Of a DNA stretch of 64,000 bases, positions 33,272 through 41,706 are shown piece after piece. The DNA comes from JAPLJU01 sp036725345 (GTDB lineage Bacteria; Desulfobacterota; Syntrophia; Syntrophales; UBA2192): positions 1 through 64,000 of the forward strand of contig DAIMEJ010000006.1 of NCBI GenBank assembly GCA_036725345.1. Direction: 5' to 3'. The notes under the pieces are model-generated. The model was given only the letters and a program-made list of their open reading frames with translations. It did not search any database and was not told the DNA's origin. Every line of letters begins with the position of its first letter. The stretch's first letter is position 1. Both the position numbers and the translations under genes were made by a program.

Positions 33272-34549
33272 TTATCCGTCCCATTTTTTAAATATGATAC
33301 AGCTGTTCACGTCGCCGAAGCCGAAACCGGCCTTGGCGATGATTCTCAGGTTCGGCAGCTCCAGGGCCCTCTGGGGGATCCGTCCCGCGTACTGCGCGAT
33401 GTCCGGATGGACGTCCTCGCAGTTGATCGAGGGGTGCAGGAATCCCCTGTGAAGCTGGAGCACGACGGCCACGCATTCGACCGCACCGGCCCCGCCCAGG
33501 CAGTGCCCCACCATGGACTTCGTGGAGTTGATGTAGGGGAAATTTTCCGGTGTGCGCTCCAGGGCCTGCGCCCAGTTCTTCACCTCCACGGGGTCGGCGA
33601 AGGTGGCCGTGAGGTGGCCGTTGATGGCGTCCACGTCCCTCGGTGATATGCCGGCGTCGGCCACGGCCGTCCGGATGCATCGCGTCACGCCCTCCGGGTT
33701 GGGCGCCGTCATGGACCCGCCGTTTCGGTGACCGCCGCAGTTGACGGCCCCGCCCAGGACCTCGGCGTAGATACGCGCCCGGCGCTTCTTCGCCGTTTCC
33801 AGGTCCTCGAGAAGCAGGGCGCCCCCTCCGGATCCCGGGATAAAGCCCCCTGCGGAGGCACTCATGGGCCTCGAGGCGGCCCGCGGCTGATCGTTTGATT
33901 TCCGGTTGAGGACCCGCATGGCGTCGAAGCCGGCCCAGATGTAAGGTGAGGATCCCTCGGACCCTCCGGCCAGGATCCGTTTCGCCATGCCGTGGCGTAT
34001 ACGGTACAGGGCGTCGATGACCGCCTCATTGCCGGTGCTGCAGGCAGAGGAATTCGATGTGACCTGGTTCCCGAGGGCGAGCAGGCCCGCGATCTTCGCG
34101 CTCGTAGCGCTGTTCATCACCTGCTCCACGATGGTGCTTCCCAAACGCCGCACTTTGCCCTGGTTGACAAGGGGGACGACGGTCTCCGCGATCGTGTCCA
34201 TCCCGCCGATGCCGGATCCCATGATGGTGCCGCTGTCCCAGTCCACCTCGGCGCCTTCGGCGTCGGGCACATCGAAACCCCCGTCCCGCCACGCGTCGAT
34301 GGCGGCCACGCAGGCGAGGGCGATGTTGTCGTTGAAGGCAATCAGGTCTTCTTCCCGGAAGTAACGTTTCAACACCTCGCCGAAGTTCTCCGGGACACCC
34401 CCGACGAGGCATGCAAAGTTCAAATCCTTGAGTCTCGGGATGTAGCGGATGCCCGAGCGTCCCTCTCGCAGGGCCTTTTCGTAGGCTTCAAGACCGTGCG
34501 CGTTCGGGGCCACGATCCCCATCCCGGTGACGACAACCCTATTTCGCAT
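33272..34549 (-). CDS. fabF: Beta-ketoacyl-ACP synthase II (FabF-like)
   Basis: A 425-residue condensing enzyme of the thiolase fold. The nucleophile Cys170 is in NSSACSTG; the two His are in INGHLTAT and STKSMVGHCLGGAG; the C-terminal GFGFGDVNS completes the site. The first His region reads GHLTAT instead of the usual AHGTST, marking a divergent branch such as those in polyene clusters. It should lengthen the ACP-bound chain with malonyl units. It lies between the dehydratase and the ACP gene. Confidence 0.92.
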   Translation of the reverse strand: MRNRVVVTGMGIVAPNAHGLEAYEKALREGRSGIRYIPRLKDLNFACLVGGVPENFGEVLKRYFREEDLIAFNDNIALACVAAIDAWRDGGFDVPDAEGAEVDWDSGTIMGSGIGGMDTIAETVVPLVNQGKVRRLGSTIVEQVMNSATSAKIAGLLALGNQVTSNSSACSTGNEAVIDALYRIRHGMAKRILAGGSEGSSPYIWAGFDAMRVLNRKSNDQPRAASRPMSASAGGFIPGSGGGALLLEDLETAKKRRARIYAEVLGGAVNCGGHRNGGSMTAPNPEGVTRCIRTAVADAGISPRDVDAINGHLTATFADPVEVKNWAQALERTPENFPYINSTKSMVGHCLGGAGAVECVAVVLQLHRGFLHPSINCEDVHPDIAQYAGRIPQRALELPNLRIIAKAGFGFGDVNSCIIFKKWDG

Positions 34550-35018
34550 TCAGATCGACCCCCATACCCGCCAGAACGCCTGAACAGACGATCTCCCCGT
34601 TTTCACGGTACATGCTGGTTTTCGTTTTGAGATTCCCTTTCCTGAAATAGACCTTCTCCCCGCGGATAATCACCCGCTCGCCGGGCTTCACGATGCCGAG
34701 GAATTCCACCTCTTCCAGGGTCGTGAAGAGCGCGGTCAGCCTTTTTGCCCCCTCGGCGGAGCCCTTCTTTTCCGTCATCAGGAGATAGAGGCCGAAAGCC
34801 ACAACACCGGTCTGGGCCATCGCCTCGACGAGTATGACCCCGGGCGTGACCGGGTTCCCCGGGAAGTGGCCCCTGTAGAAAAATTCATCCTCCCTGAAAC
34901 GGTAAGCCCCCACGATGTGTTCCCCGTCCGCCTCCAGGATGTCGTCGATGAAGCGGAAAGGGAACTGCTGGGGGATAGCCCCGAGGACCTTTGCCACGAT
35001 TTCCGGATCAGCCGCCAT
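34539..35018 (-). CDS. fabZ: 3-hydroxyacyl-ACP dehydratase (FabZ-like)
   Basis: A 159-residue hotdog-fold dehydratase. GHFPGNPVTPGVILVEAMAQ holds the catalytic His51 and Glu65. It removes water from 3-hydroxyacyl-ACP to give the trans-2-enoyl form. Its 3' end overlaps the ketosynthase by 11 bases and its 5' end overlaps fabG by 11 bases, so translation is coupled. Confidence 0.92.
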   Translation of the reverse strand: MAADPEIVAKVLGAIPQQFPFRFIDDILEADGEHIVGAYRFREDEFFYRGHFPGNPVTPGVILVEAMAQTGVVAFGLYLLMTEKKGSAEGAKRLTALFTTLEEVEFLGIVKPGERVIIRGEKVYFRKGNLKTKTSMYRENGEIVCSGVLAGMGVDLNAK

Positions 35019-35736
35019 AGAGCCCGCCGTTCACGTGGATGACCGTGCCGTTGATATAGGAACCCCTCGTGGCGAGAAAGGCCACGACGTCCGCCACTTC
35101 CGCCGGTGTCCCCGTGCGCCCCAAAGGAATACCGGCGAGGATCCTTTCTCTGACCTCCGCGGGCAGATCTTGGGTCATGGCCGTTTCAATGAAGCCGGGT
35201 GCCACGGAGTTCACGAGGATGTTCCGCCCGGAGAGTTCCCGGGCGAGCGACTTCGTGAAGGCGTCCAGGGCCGCTTTCTCCATGGTGTAGGGGATCTGCC
35301 CGGGATTTCCCGTGTGGCCCACGACGCTCGTGATGTTGATGATCCGGCCGGTGCCCTTTCGCAGCATGAAGAGCCGGATGATCCGCTTCGTCAGGTACCA
35401 GATGCCCCGCGTCAGGCTTCGCTGCCCGTCGAACTGCTCCGCCTTCATGGTGAGAATATCGGCGTTGATGGAGACCCCGGCGTTGTTCACCAGGACGTCC
35501 ACGCGCCCCGCGCTCTCCTTCAGGCCGTTGGCCATCGCTTCCACCTGGTCGAGATCCGCGAGATCGGCCTGAATCAGGAAACCGCTGCCGACCTCCTCGA
35601 GGACCGATGTCGCCGCGCCGGCGCTGCGGCGATAGTGGATCCCCACACGGAACCCTTCTTTCGCCAGGGCCCTGCAGCATGCGGCACCGATGCCGGTTCC
35701 GCCTCCTGTCACGATTGCAACGGGTCTTTCGCTCAT
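35008..35736 (-). CDS. fabG: 3-oxoacyl-ACP reductase (FabG-like)
   Basis: A 242-residue SDR enzyme. TGGGTGIG binds NADPH, NNAGVS is the structural Asn motif, and Ser, Tyr and Lys of the active site lie in ITSVVGHTG and PYTMEKAAL. VAPGFIETAMT follows, as in FabG. It reduces the 3-oxo group of the growing chain. It sits tightly between the two dehydratase genes of the cluster. Confidence 0.93.
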   Translation of the reverse strand: MSERPVAIVTGGGTGIGAACCRALAKEGFRVGIHYRRSAGAATSVLEEVGSGFLIQADLADLDQVEAMANGLKESAGRVDVLVNNAGVSINADILTMKAEQFDGQRSLTRGIWYLTKRIIRLFMLRKGTGRIINITSVVGHTGNPGQIPYTMEKAALDAFTKSLARELSGRNILVNSVAPGFIETAMTQDLPAEVRERILAGIPLGRTGTPAEVADVVAFLATRGSYINGTVIHVNGGLYGG

Positions 35737-35740
35737 AACC

Positions 35741-36328
35741 CTACCGGACCATCCCGCCGACGGCGTTGCGGGATTTCATCGGATAATCGGGATAGGCGAT
35801 CCCCTTGAACACGCCCGTGCGGGCGTCCTTTATGACCGTGATGAGCTCGCCGTCCACGAAGACATTGCCATCACCGATCACGATACTGGTTCCCGATTCT
35901 TTCAGGTGAGCGTATCGCCTGACGGAGATTTCGTACCTCGCGACCTTGTTGTAGGGTCGGATCTGGCCGTTGAAAGAAACCTCACCGCAGCCGAGGGCCC
36001 TTCCCGTCCCGACGGCTCCCCGCCAGGCGCAGTAAAAGCCGAGAAGCTGCCAGACGGCGTCCACGCAGAGGCATCCCGGCTGGACCGGGTCGCCCGGCAT
36101 GTGGCACTGGAAGTACCACGCGTCCAGCCTGATATCCTGCTCGGCGATGATCGCACCCTGGTTCCTGTCACGGGTGACGGAAAGGATCCGGTCCACCATG
36201 AGAAGCGGCGGCGTGGGGAGGCGCGCGTCGAATCCCGGGGGCGGGTCATCGACGATTCTCCCGTAGGCCAGGGCGAGCAGGTCGATCAGCTCGAAAGAGT
36301 TCTTTTCCATGAATTCGGTGTATTTCAT
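35741..36328 (-). CDS. fabA: FabA-type 3-hydroxyacyl-ACP dehydratase
   Basis: A 195-residue hotdog-fold enzyme with CHMPGDPVQPGCLCVDAVWQL, where His76 and Asp90 match the His70 and Asp84 of FabA rather than the His/Glu of FabZ. FabA can also isomerise trans-2 to cis-3 double bonds, giving unsaturated chains; whether this one does is unknown. It is four bases from fabG and overlaps the KAS III gene by four. Confidence 0.88.
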   Translation of the reverse strand: MKYTEFMEKNSFELIDLLALAYGRIVDDPPPGFDARLPTPPLLMVDRILSVTRDRNQGAIIAEQDIRLDAWYFQCHMPGDPVQPGCLCVDAVWQLLGFYCAWRGAVGTGRALGCGEVSFNGQIRPYNKVARYEISVRRYAHLKESGTSIVIGDGNVFVDGELITVIKDARTGVFKGIAYPDYPMKSRNAVGGMVR

Positions 36329-37317
36329 TTTTTACCCTCGACGATGAGCATCATCTGCGCCCAGCTCAAGCCCGCCCCCACCTGGACGATGGCGATGTGA
36401 TCCCCCGGCTGCATCTCGTCCCAATGGAGGCTCAGGGACCCCGGGGCGCCGGCACTGGCCGTATTGCCGTATTCGACAACGTTGTGCCAGTGGTTGCCCC
36501 GGTCTATGCCGCAGCGTTCGCAGACCATCTCCAGCATCCCGAGATTGGCCTGATGGCCGACGAACTTGAGCCGGCCGTTCATGGAAGGGAAGGCGGACTG
36601 AAGCGTTCGAAGGGCTTCCGTCGTTTTCCGGATTGCGAATCCCTGCACGGCGTGCCCGTCCTGATTGAAATAGCCCATCCTCGGGATGCCCACCTTGTCC
36701 CACGCGGAAGGCTTGGCGCAGAAGTGCGTGCCCGCGAATTTCATGCGGCTCGGGACGGTGAGCGAGAGAATCGCCGCCGCGCTTCCGTCGCCGAACAGGC
36801 ATGCCGAACGACGGTCGGAATAGTCAACCGTGCGTGTGAGGTTTTCAGGGATGACCGTCAGGATGTATGGCGGCAGGGCCCCGGGGGTCGTCATGCTCAG
36901 AAAATGAATCTGTGTGCCGAAGCTGGTGCAGGCGGAGTTCATGTCGAAACAGGGCACTTCGATGCCGAGTTCCGCGGCCACCCTGGAAGCTTCCGCCGGC
37001 GAGGCGTAGTCGGGCGCCGAGGACCCGCAGATGACCAGACCGATGTCCTCTTTCCGGATCCCGGCCCGCGCGATGGCCATGCGGGCGGCGGCGGCCGCCG
37101 TCTGGGCGTTGCTGTAGAGGCTTGTCTCCAGCGCCTCGCGCGGTTCGCGGTTTTTCGTGGTCCGGATGTACTCCAGCGGCAGGACCGTATGGCGCGCAAC
37201 GATCCCCACACGCTCGAGAATCCACTCTTCGCTCGACCCGATGTCCAGCTCGCTCAGGAGCCGGTTGGTGATGATGTTCTCGGGGTAAAAATGCCCCAAA
37301 CCGTGAAGATAAATCAT
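36325..37317 (-). CDS. Beta-ketoacyl-ACP synthase III-like
   Basis: A 330-residue condensing enzyme. Cys130 in DMNSACTSFG, the His of GHQANLGMLE and the Asn of EYGNTASAGAP form the KAS III triad. It should start a chain by joining an acyl-CoA primer to malonyl-ACP. Sequence around the pocket differs from standard FabH, so the primer may not be acetyl-CoA. It overlaps fabA by four bases (ATGA type). Confidence 0.9.
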   Translation of the reverse strand: MIYLHGLGHFYPENIITNRLLSELDIGSSEEWILERVGIVARHTVLPLEYIRTTKNREPREALETSLYSNAQTAAAAARMAIARAGIRKEDIGLVICGSSAPDYASPAEASRVAAELGIEVPCFDMNSACTSFGTQIHFLSMTTPGALPPYILTVIPENLTRTVDYSDRRSACLFGDGSAAAILSLTVPSRMKFAGTHFCAKPSAWDKVGIPRMGYFNQDGHAVQGFAIRKTTEALRTLQSAFPSMNGRLKFVGHQANLGMLEMVCERCGIDRGNHWHNVVEYGNTASAGAPGSLSLHWDEMQPGDHIAIVQVGAGLSWAQMMLIVEGKK

Positions 37318-37385
37318 TTCGTTTATTCCATCCGTTCAGTCTGTTCCGTCTATCCAGTCCTGTAGAAGGGTATCGGGTACCCGAA

Positions 37386-37417
37386 ACCCTAGACCCTAGA
37401 CCCTAGACCCTAGACCC
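37386..37417. repeat. Tandem heptamer array (CCCTAGA)
   Basis: About four and a half head-to-tail copies of CCCTAGA lie between the KAS III and acyl-CoA dehydrogenase genes. The unit length matches the array at 1-55 but the sequence differs. Confidence 0.9.
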
Positions 37418-37427
37418 GAACCCCTGT

Positions 37428-38627
37428 TTACACCAGTTCCCTCCCGATGATCATATGCTGGACCTCGCGGACCCCCTCGTAGATGTCGATGATGTGGGCG
37501 TCCCTGGCGAGCTTGGAGATCTCGTACTCCGACATGAAGCCGTAGCCCCCGTGGAGGTGGAGCCCTTCGTTGGCGCAGAAGATCGCCGCCTCGGCGGCGA
37601 CGTTCTTGGCAAGGGAGGAGTACATGCCGCGGTCCTCGGCCTTCTCCTGCACCTTGACGGCCGCCTTCATCAGGGCCAGGTCTGCCAGCTCCACCTTCTT
37701 CCACATGGCGACCAGCGTTTCCCTCGCGACGGGCAGGTCGCAAATCCTCTGACCGAACTGTTTTCGCTGCCGGGTGTACTCGAGGGTCACGTCCAGAGCC
37801 CGCCTGGCCAGCCCCGCGCCGATTGCGGCCACCATGGGCCTCGCGTAGTCGAGGACGTCGACGAGATACTTGAAACCCAGACGCCGGTCCCCGATGATCT
37901 GCCCGTCGTCGATGACGACATCCTCGAAGGTGACGCTGGCCGTGTTGGAGAGGCGCTGGCCGAGCTTGTCTTCCGGTTTCCCGATCGTGATCCTCCCCCC
38001 GTTCAAAGCGCCAAGTTCAAAATTTTCATTCTGGAAAAGAACCGGGTCGTTTTTAGACATGGAATCGGCGGGGACGATGACGCAGCCCATGAGCTGGCTC
38101 GAGGGTTTCCCGACCTTGCAGAACACGGTGAACTGGGAAGCGAAGCTGGCGTTGGTGATGAAGCACTTGGCCCCGTTCAGGATGTAGCGGCCGTTTTGGC
38201 CCTTCTGAATGAAGGTTGTCATGGAGGCGTTGTCCGATCCGGCGCCCGGCTCCGTCAGGCAGAAGGAGGCGATGAGCGGGGCCTTCGCGTAGGGGCCCAG
38301 GAATCGCCTCTGCTGCTCTTCCGACCCCTGCTGGGCGATAACGACATTGGCGAGGTCGTTGCACATGGCCGACGTGGAGATTCCCGTGTCACCATAAGAA
38401 AGCTCCTTGATAATTAAAGCCGAAGAAACGGCATCGATTTCGTAACCTTTAACGGACTTCGGGATGCTCAGGTTCAGAATCCCCATCTCCCAGGCCTTCT
38501 TGACGATGTCGTAGGGGAAAAGATGTTTCTTCTCGATGTCCAGGATGCGCGGCAGAATTTCGACCTTCACGAATCTGCGCACCGTTTCCACATACATTTG
38601 CTGTTCGTCGTTCAGGTTGAAATCCAT
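37428..38627 (-). CDS. Acyl-CoA dehydrogenase family flavoprotein
   Basis: A 399-residue FAD enzyme with the family order: N-terminal helices, FCLTEPGAGSDNASM for FAD and substrate, CFITNASFA, RQFGQ-like RKQFGQRICD, LHLHGGYGFM and DIYEGVREVQ with the catalytic Glu. ATG at 38627 follows GAGGAG; a longer frame to 38675 is unsupported. In this cluster it may desaturate an acyl-ACP or acyl-CoA; no enoyl-ACP reductase gene is present. It is transcribed behind the transacylase gene. Confidence 0.93.
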   Translation of the reverse strand: MDFNLNDEQQMYVETVRRFVKVEILPRILDIEKKHLFPYDIVKKAWEMGILNLSIPKSVKGYEIDAVSSALIIKELSYGDTGISTSAMCNDLANVVIAQQGSEEQQRRFLGPYAKAPLIASFCLTEPGAGSDNASMTTFIQKGQNGRYILNGAKCFITNASFASQFTVFCKVGKPSSQLMGCVIVPADSMSKNDPVLFQNENFELGALNGGRITIGKPEDKLGQRLSNTASVTFEDVVIDDGQIIGDRRLGFKYLVDVLDYARPMVAAIGAGLARRALDVTLEYTRQRKQFGQRICDLPVARETLVAMWKKVELADLALMKAAVKVQEKAEDRGMYSSLAKNVAAEAAIFCANEGLHLHGGYGFMSEYEISKLARDAHIIDIYEGVREVQHMIIGRELV

Positions 38628-38704
38628 ACCGTGTCTCCTCAAAGTGTGCACCGGTCCCTCGGGGTGACCGAACACGGATCAGGCCGCGGGATACCGGGTG
38701 ACCA

Positions 38705-39649
38705 TCAATTTCCTTGGAAAGTTCGCTGGGCGGAGGCCAGGGTCGTGAGCGACAGGCAGTTGACGCCGACAGTCCGGAAGAATTCTCTCAGGGGGCGATT
38801 GGGTCCGATTTCGTAAATGACGTCTGCCTCGGAGGCCAGGGTGTGCATGTTATCCTTCCAGCGGACGGTGTTGCTCAATTGAGAGACGAGTTTGCTCAGA
38901 ACGTCTTCCGTGTCACTGGAGTGAAACCCGCCCGTGAAGTTGGAGGTCACTCGGGAGGCGGACCGGCTGTCCATGACCTTCCGGACGGAGTTGAGGACAT
39001 CTTCAAAAGGGTTTTCGACGGTGCTCATGAACCGGCTGTGGAACGGTGCGCTCACGTTCAGGGGCACGAACCGCAGCGGTTTTCCCGACCCGAAGGAATC
39101 CACGATTCGCGTTTCCGCTTCCGGCATGGCCTTTGTCACGCCGCTGATCACGACCTGGTTCACGGAATTGATGTTCGCCACATCGATCGGGAGATCCCTG
39201 AGGGCTTCCAAAATGATATCGACATCGAGATCTGTCGAGACAAGGGCCGACATGCCGCCGATCCCGACGGGTGTGGCTTCCTGCATGAGCCTGCCGCGGA
39301 CGTGTACGATCTGGATGACCGTGGAAAGGGGAAGCACGCCGGCCGCAACCAGCGCCGTGTACTCTCCGAGGCTGTGCCCGCCGAAGAACTGGGGGTCCAG
39401 GCCGTAGAGGGCTCGAAGTCCCCGCAGCATGGCGATTTCCGTCACCAGGACGCAGGGCTGCGCGTACTCCGTCTGGTTCAGTCGCTCGTCCTCGCCGAAA
39501 CACATGGCTGCCACGTCCCAGCCCAGGGTATCGGAGGCCTCGATAAAGGTATCCCTGCTCACGGCGAGGGTTTCATAGAAATCCTTGCCCATGCCGTGGC
39601 GCTGGGATCCCTGGCCTGGAAATACTACGGCTGCCTTCGTACCTGACAT
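38705..39649 (-). CDS. fabD: Malonyl-CoA:ACP transacylase (FabD-like)
   Basis: A 314-residue acyltransferase. FPGQGSQRHGMGKDF opens the protein, GHSLGEYTAL holds the nucleophile Ser93, and APFHSRFM provides the catalytic His. It loads malonyl units on the ACP. It is the first gene of the cluster. ATG at 39649 begins at the conserved N-terminus, though its ribosome site is weak; a frame extending 50 codons upstream has no homology. Confidence 0.9.
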   Translation of the reverse strand: MSGTKAAVVFPGQGSQRHGMGKDFYETLAVSRDTFIEASDTLGWDVAAMCFGEDERLNQTEYAQPCVLVTEIAMLRGLRALYGLDPQFFGGHSLGEYTALVAAGVLPLSTVIQIVHVRGRLMQEATPVGIGGMSALVSTDLDVDIILEALRDLPIDVANINSVNQVVISGVTKAMPEAETRIVDSFGSGKPLRFVPLNVSAPFHSRFMSTVENPFEDVLNSVRKVMDSRSASRVTSNFTGGFHSSDTEDVLSKLVSQLSNTVRWKDNMHTLASEADVIYEIGPNRPLREFFRTVGVNCLSLTTLASAQRTFQGN

Positions 39650-39826
39650 TTCAACCCTATCCCTTCTGTTTTGGAAATAAACCACATGTTGCCGGTTCCT
39701 GAGCAGGAAGCGTGCCAGGGGGTCAATAGTCAGTACAAATAATTTAACATATTGTAATAATTGCATAATATTCAAATTTATTTTTTGACTTCCGGTCATT
39801 TTTTTGTGGTTTTCAGGTGAAAAATC

Positions 39827-39863
39827 GTGTAGTGAGGTACACAGTGTGAAGGGCGGTACACAC
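39827..39863. promoter_or_regulatory. Operator candidate, two GTGTA/TACAC dyads
   Basis: GTGTA-N6-TACAC (39827-39842) is followed by GTGTG-N8-TACAC (39844-39861). GGTACACA repeats directly with a 19-base offset, about two helical turns. It lies centrally between two divergent operons, so a repressor or activator could control both. Confidence 0.45.
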
Positions 39864-39942
39864 TTTAGAGAAGCCCCGGGGAGGAGAGATAGTTATGTAT
39901 TTGATATCATTTGTAAAATGGGATTTGATGGGCTTCTATTCC

Positions 39943-39971
39943 TTGACTAAGAGGCGGTTTGCCGATATCAT
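39943..39971 (+). promoter_or_regulatory. Sigma-70-type promoter for the histidine kinase
   Basis: TTGACT (39943-39948) and TATCAT (39966-39971) have a 17-base spacer and lie 34 bases before the kinase start codon. Confidence 0.65.
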
Positions 39972-40004
39972 CGGGCAACTTTTTCACGACCAGGGGATAT
40001 AACC

Positions 40005-41531
40005 ATGGAGCCCTTTATCCTGGCGGCGGTCAGCCTCGTCATCGCCCTTTCTCTTTTGGCCAGGAAAGAAAAGGAGACTGTGCAGAGAGCCTTTGCGGCC
40101 CTCTGTCTCGCCGTGTTTGTTCAGAAGAGCGGCGAATTCTTCGGCGGCATATTTCAAAACGGCTTCTGGAAGACGATAGGGTACCTGGGATTGTTGACGG
40201 CCCTTCCCCTCTTGATGAGGTTTGAGCACACTTTCCTGAAGGGCAGGACCTTCGTCGGCACACGGGATGTCGTTCTCACTTCGGTGATCGGCTCCCTTTT
40301 CGTCATCGCGTTTTTTACACCACTCTATGCGTCGCCTTTTTTCAACCCGGCGGTCAACCTTTACGCATCGCTCACCCTGCTCTACGGCTACGTCGCCCTG
40401 CTGGTATACATCCGCAGAAAATCAGCCGGAGTTGAGAGGAAAAGGATGATCTACGTGGCCATCGCCTGTGCGGTGACGGCCTTCATCAGCATCTCCGATG
40501 CGCTTCATTACCTGATTCTGGGATTTCCGCCCTTTTCAAACCTCGCTGCCGCTGCCCTGCTTTACTTTATTCTCGTCATCATCGTGCACCCCCACCTCCC
40601 CGAGTTTTACGAAATCATGGGCCGGGCGCTCGTGATTGTCATCACGTCCATCATCGCTACGGTCATCTTCTACCTTGTCATCGGGCTCTTCGGCACGGGG
40701 CCTGCCCCGCATTTCATGCACGTCCTCATGGGTTCGTTCCTGATCGTGCTGCTCTTCGACCCGATCAAACTCATTCTGAAGAAGGTTTTCATCCGTTTCT
40801 TTCCCGACGCGAAGGATTTCTTCACGTCTCTCTATGCCTATGACCAGGAAATGGAGAAGGAAAAATCGATGCTCCTGGAGGAGATGGCCACGGCACTGGC
40901 CCATGAGATTCGAAATCCCCTCGGGTCCATCAAGGGGGCCGGTCAGTACCTGAAGGCGGAGACGTCGAGCCCCGAGAATCAGAAACTCCTTGATGTGATC
41001 ATTGAGGAGACGGACAGGCTCAACAGTGTCGTTTCCCAGTTCATGAATTACGCAAAGCCCTATGGCGTGAAACCCGATTGGCAGGACATCAACGCGATCA
41101 TCGAGAAGGCCGCCTCGCTGATCCGGGCGAACGAGCGGTCCGGGAAAATCATCGTCGAGACGGAACTCCACCCCTCGCTTCCCCGGGCCCATGTGGACGG
41201 GGAGCAGATGATGCAGGTGATCCTCAACATCGCCTTCAACGGCATCGAGGCCATGCCCGAGGGGGGCACCTTGACCCTGCGGACCTCCCGGATCGAGAGT
41301 GATGAAGGGGATGCCGTCGGGATCTCCATCCGGGACACGGGGAAGGGAATCAGCCGGGAAGACATGCCGAACATTTTCAAGCCGTTCTTCACCACCAAGA
41401 AGAGGGGGGTGGGCTTGGGGCTGGCCATTTGCCGGAAGATCATTCGAGGTCAGGGCGGGCAGATCCGGGCCAAGTCCCTTCCCGGGCAGGGCACGATTTT
41501 TCACATCCGGATCCCCGTTCCCCCGGAATGA
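40005..41531 (+). CDS. Membrane sensor histidine kinase
   Basis: A 508-residue kinase. The first about 255 residues are some eight membrane helices, unlike simple two-helix sensors, so the signal is probably membrane-bound or within the bilayer. The phospho-acceptor His lies in ALAHEIRNPLGSIKGA; the ATPase has NIAFNGIEAMPEGG, RDTGKGI and KRGVGLGLAICRKI. It is followed at 175 bases by an NtrC-type regulator, the likely partner. AGGGGATA precedes the ATG. It diverges from the acyl cluster, hinting at a lipid or membrane signal. Confidence 0.92.
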   Translation: MEPFILAAVSLVIALSLLARKEKETVQRAFAALCLAVFVQKSGEFFGGIFQNGFWKTIGYLGLLTALPLLMRFEHTFLKGRTFVGTRDVVLTSVIGSLFVIAFFTPLYASPFFNPAVNLYASLTLLYGYVALLVYIRRKSAGVERKRMIYVAIACAVTAFISISDALHYLILGFPPFSNLAAAALLYFILVIIVHPHLPEFYEIMGRALVIVITSIIATVIFYLVIGLFGTGPAPHFMHVLMGSFLIVLLFDPIKLILKKVFIRFFPDAKDFFTSLYAYDQEMEKEKSMLLEEMATALAHEIRNPLGSIKGAGQYLKAETSSPENQKLLDVIIEETDRLNSVVSQFMNYAKPYGVKPDWQDINAIIEKAASLIRANERSGKIIVETELHPSLPRAHVDGEQMMQVILNIAFNGIEAMPEGGTLTLRTSRIESDEGDAVGISIRDTGKGISREDMPNIFKPFFTTKKRGVGLGLAICRKIIRGQGGQIRAKSLPGQGTIFHIRIPVPPE

Positions 41532-41572
41532 AATGGCCTTGACAGGTGGTGGGTTCCATAATACACGTTGAA

Positions 41573-41667
41573 CGAGGGCTCAAGGCTTAAGGCACAGGGC
41601 TTTAGCATTTATGGTTTGATGAATTATGTGAATCCTTCGTCCCGTTGCTTATTGCCTCGTGCCTCTT
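41573..41667. repeat. Degenerate AAGGCTTAAGGC-type repeat hairpin
   Basis: The left arm (GAGGGCTCAAGGCTTAAGGC) is partly complementary to the right arm (41640-41667). It lies between the kinase and regulator genes and resembles the AAGGCTA array at 1-55. Confidence 0.5.
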
Positions 41668-41706
41668 TTATTTTTACCGGCCTTCCTGCGCGTTTCGAGT
41701 CAAGTG

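Larger units (their letters stand above)
39650..40004. other. Divergent control region between acyl cluster and two-component genes
   Basis: No gene is seen in these 355 bases. On the fabD side (39720-39800) the DNA is very A/T-rich, likely the cluster promoter. The middle holds dyad repeats (39827-39863) and the histidine-kinase side holds a strong sigma-70 promoter (39943-39971). Confidence 0.6.

Noticed and set aside
37386..37417. Possible CRISPR or telomere-like array
   Set aside because: The units are seven bases with no spacers and no cas genes nearby, so it is a simple tandem repeat.
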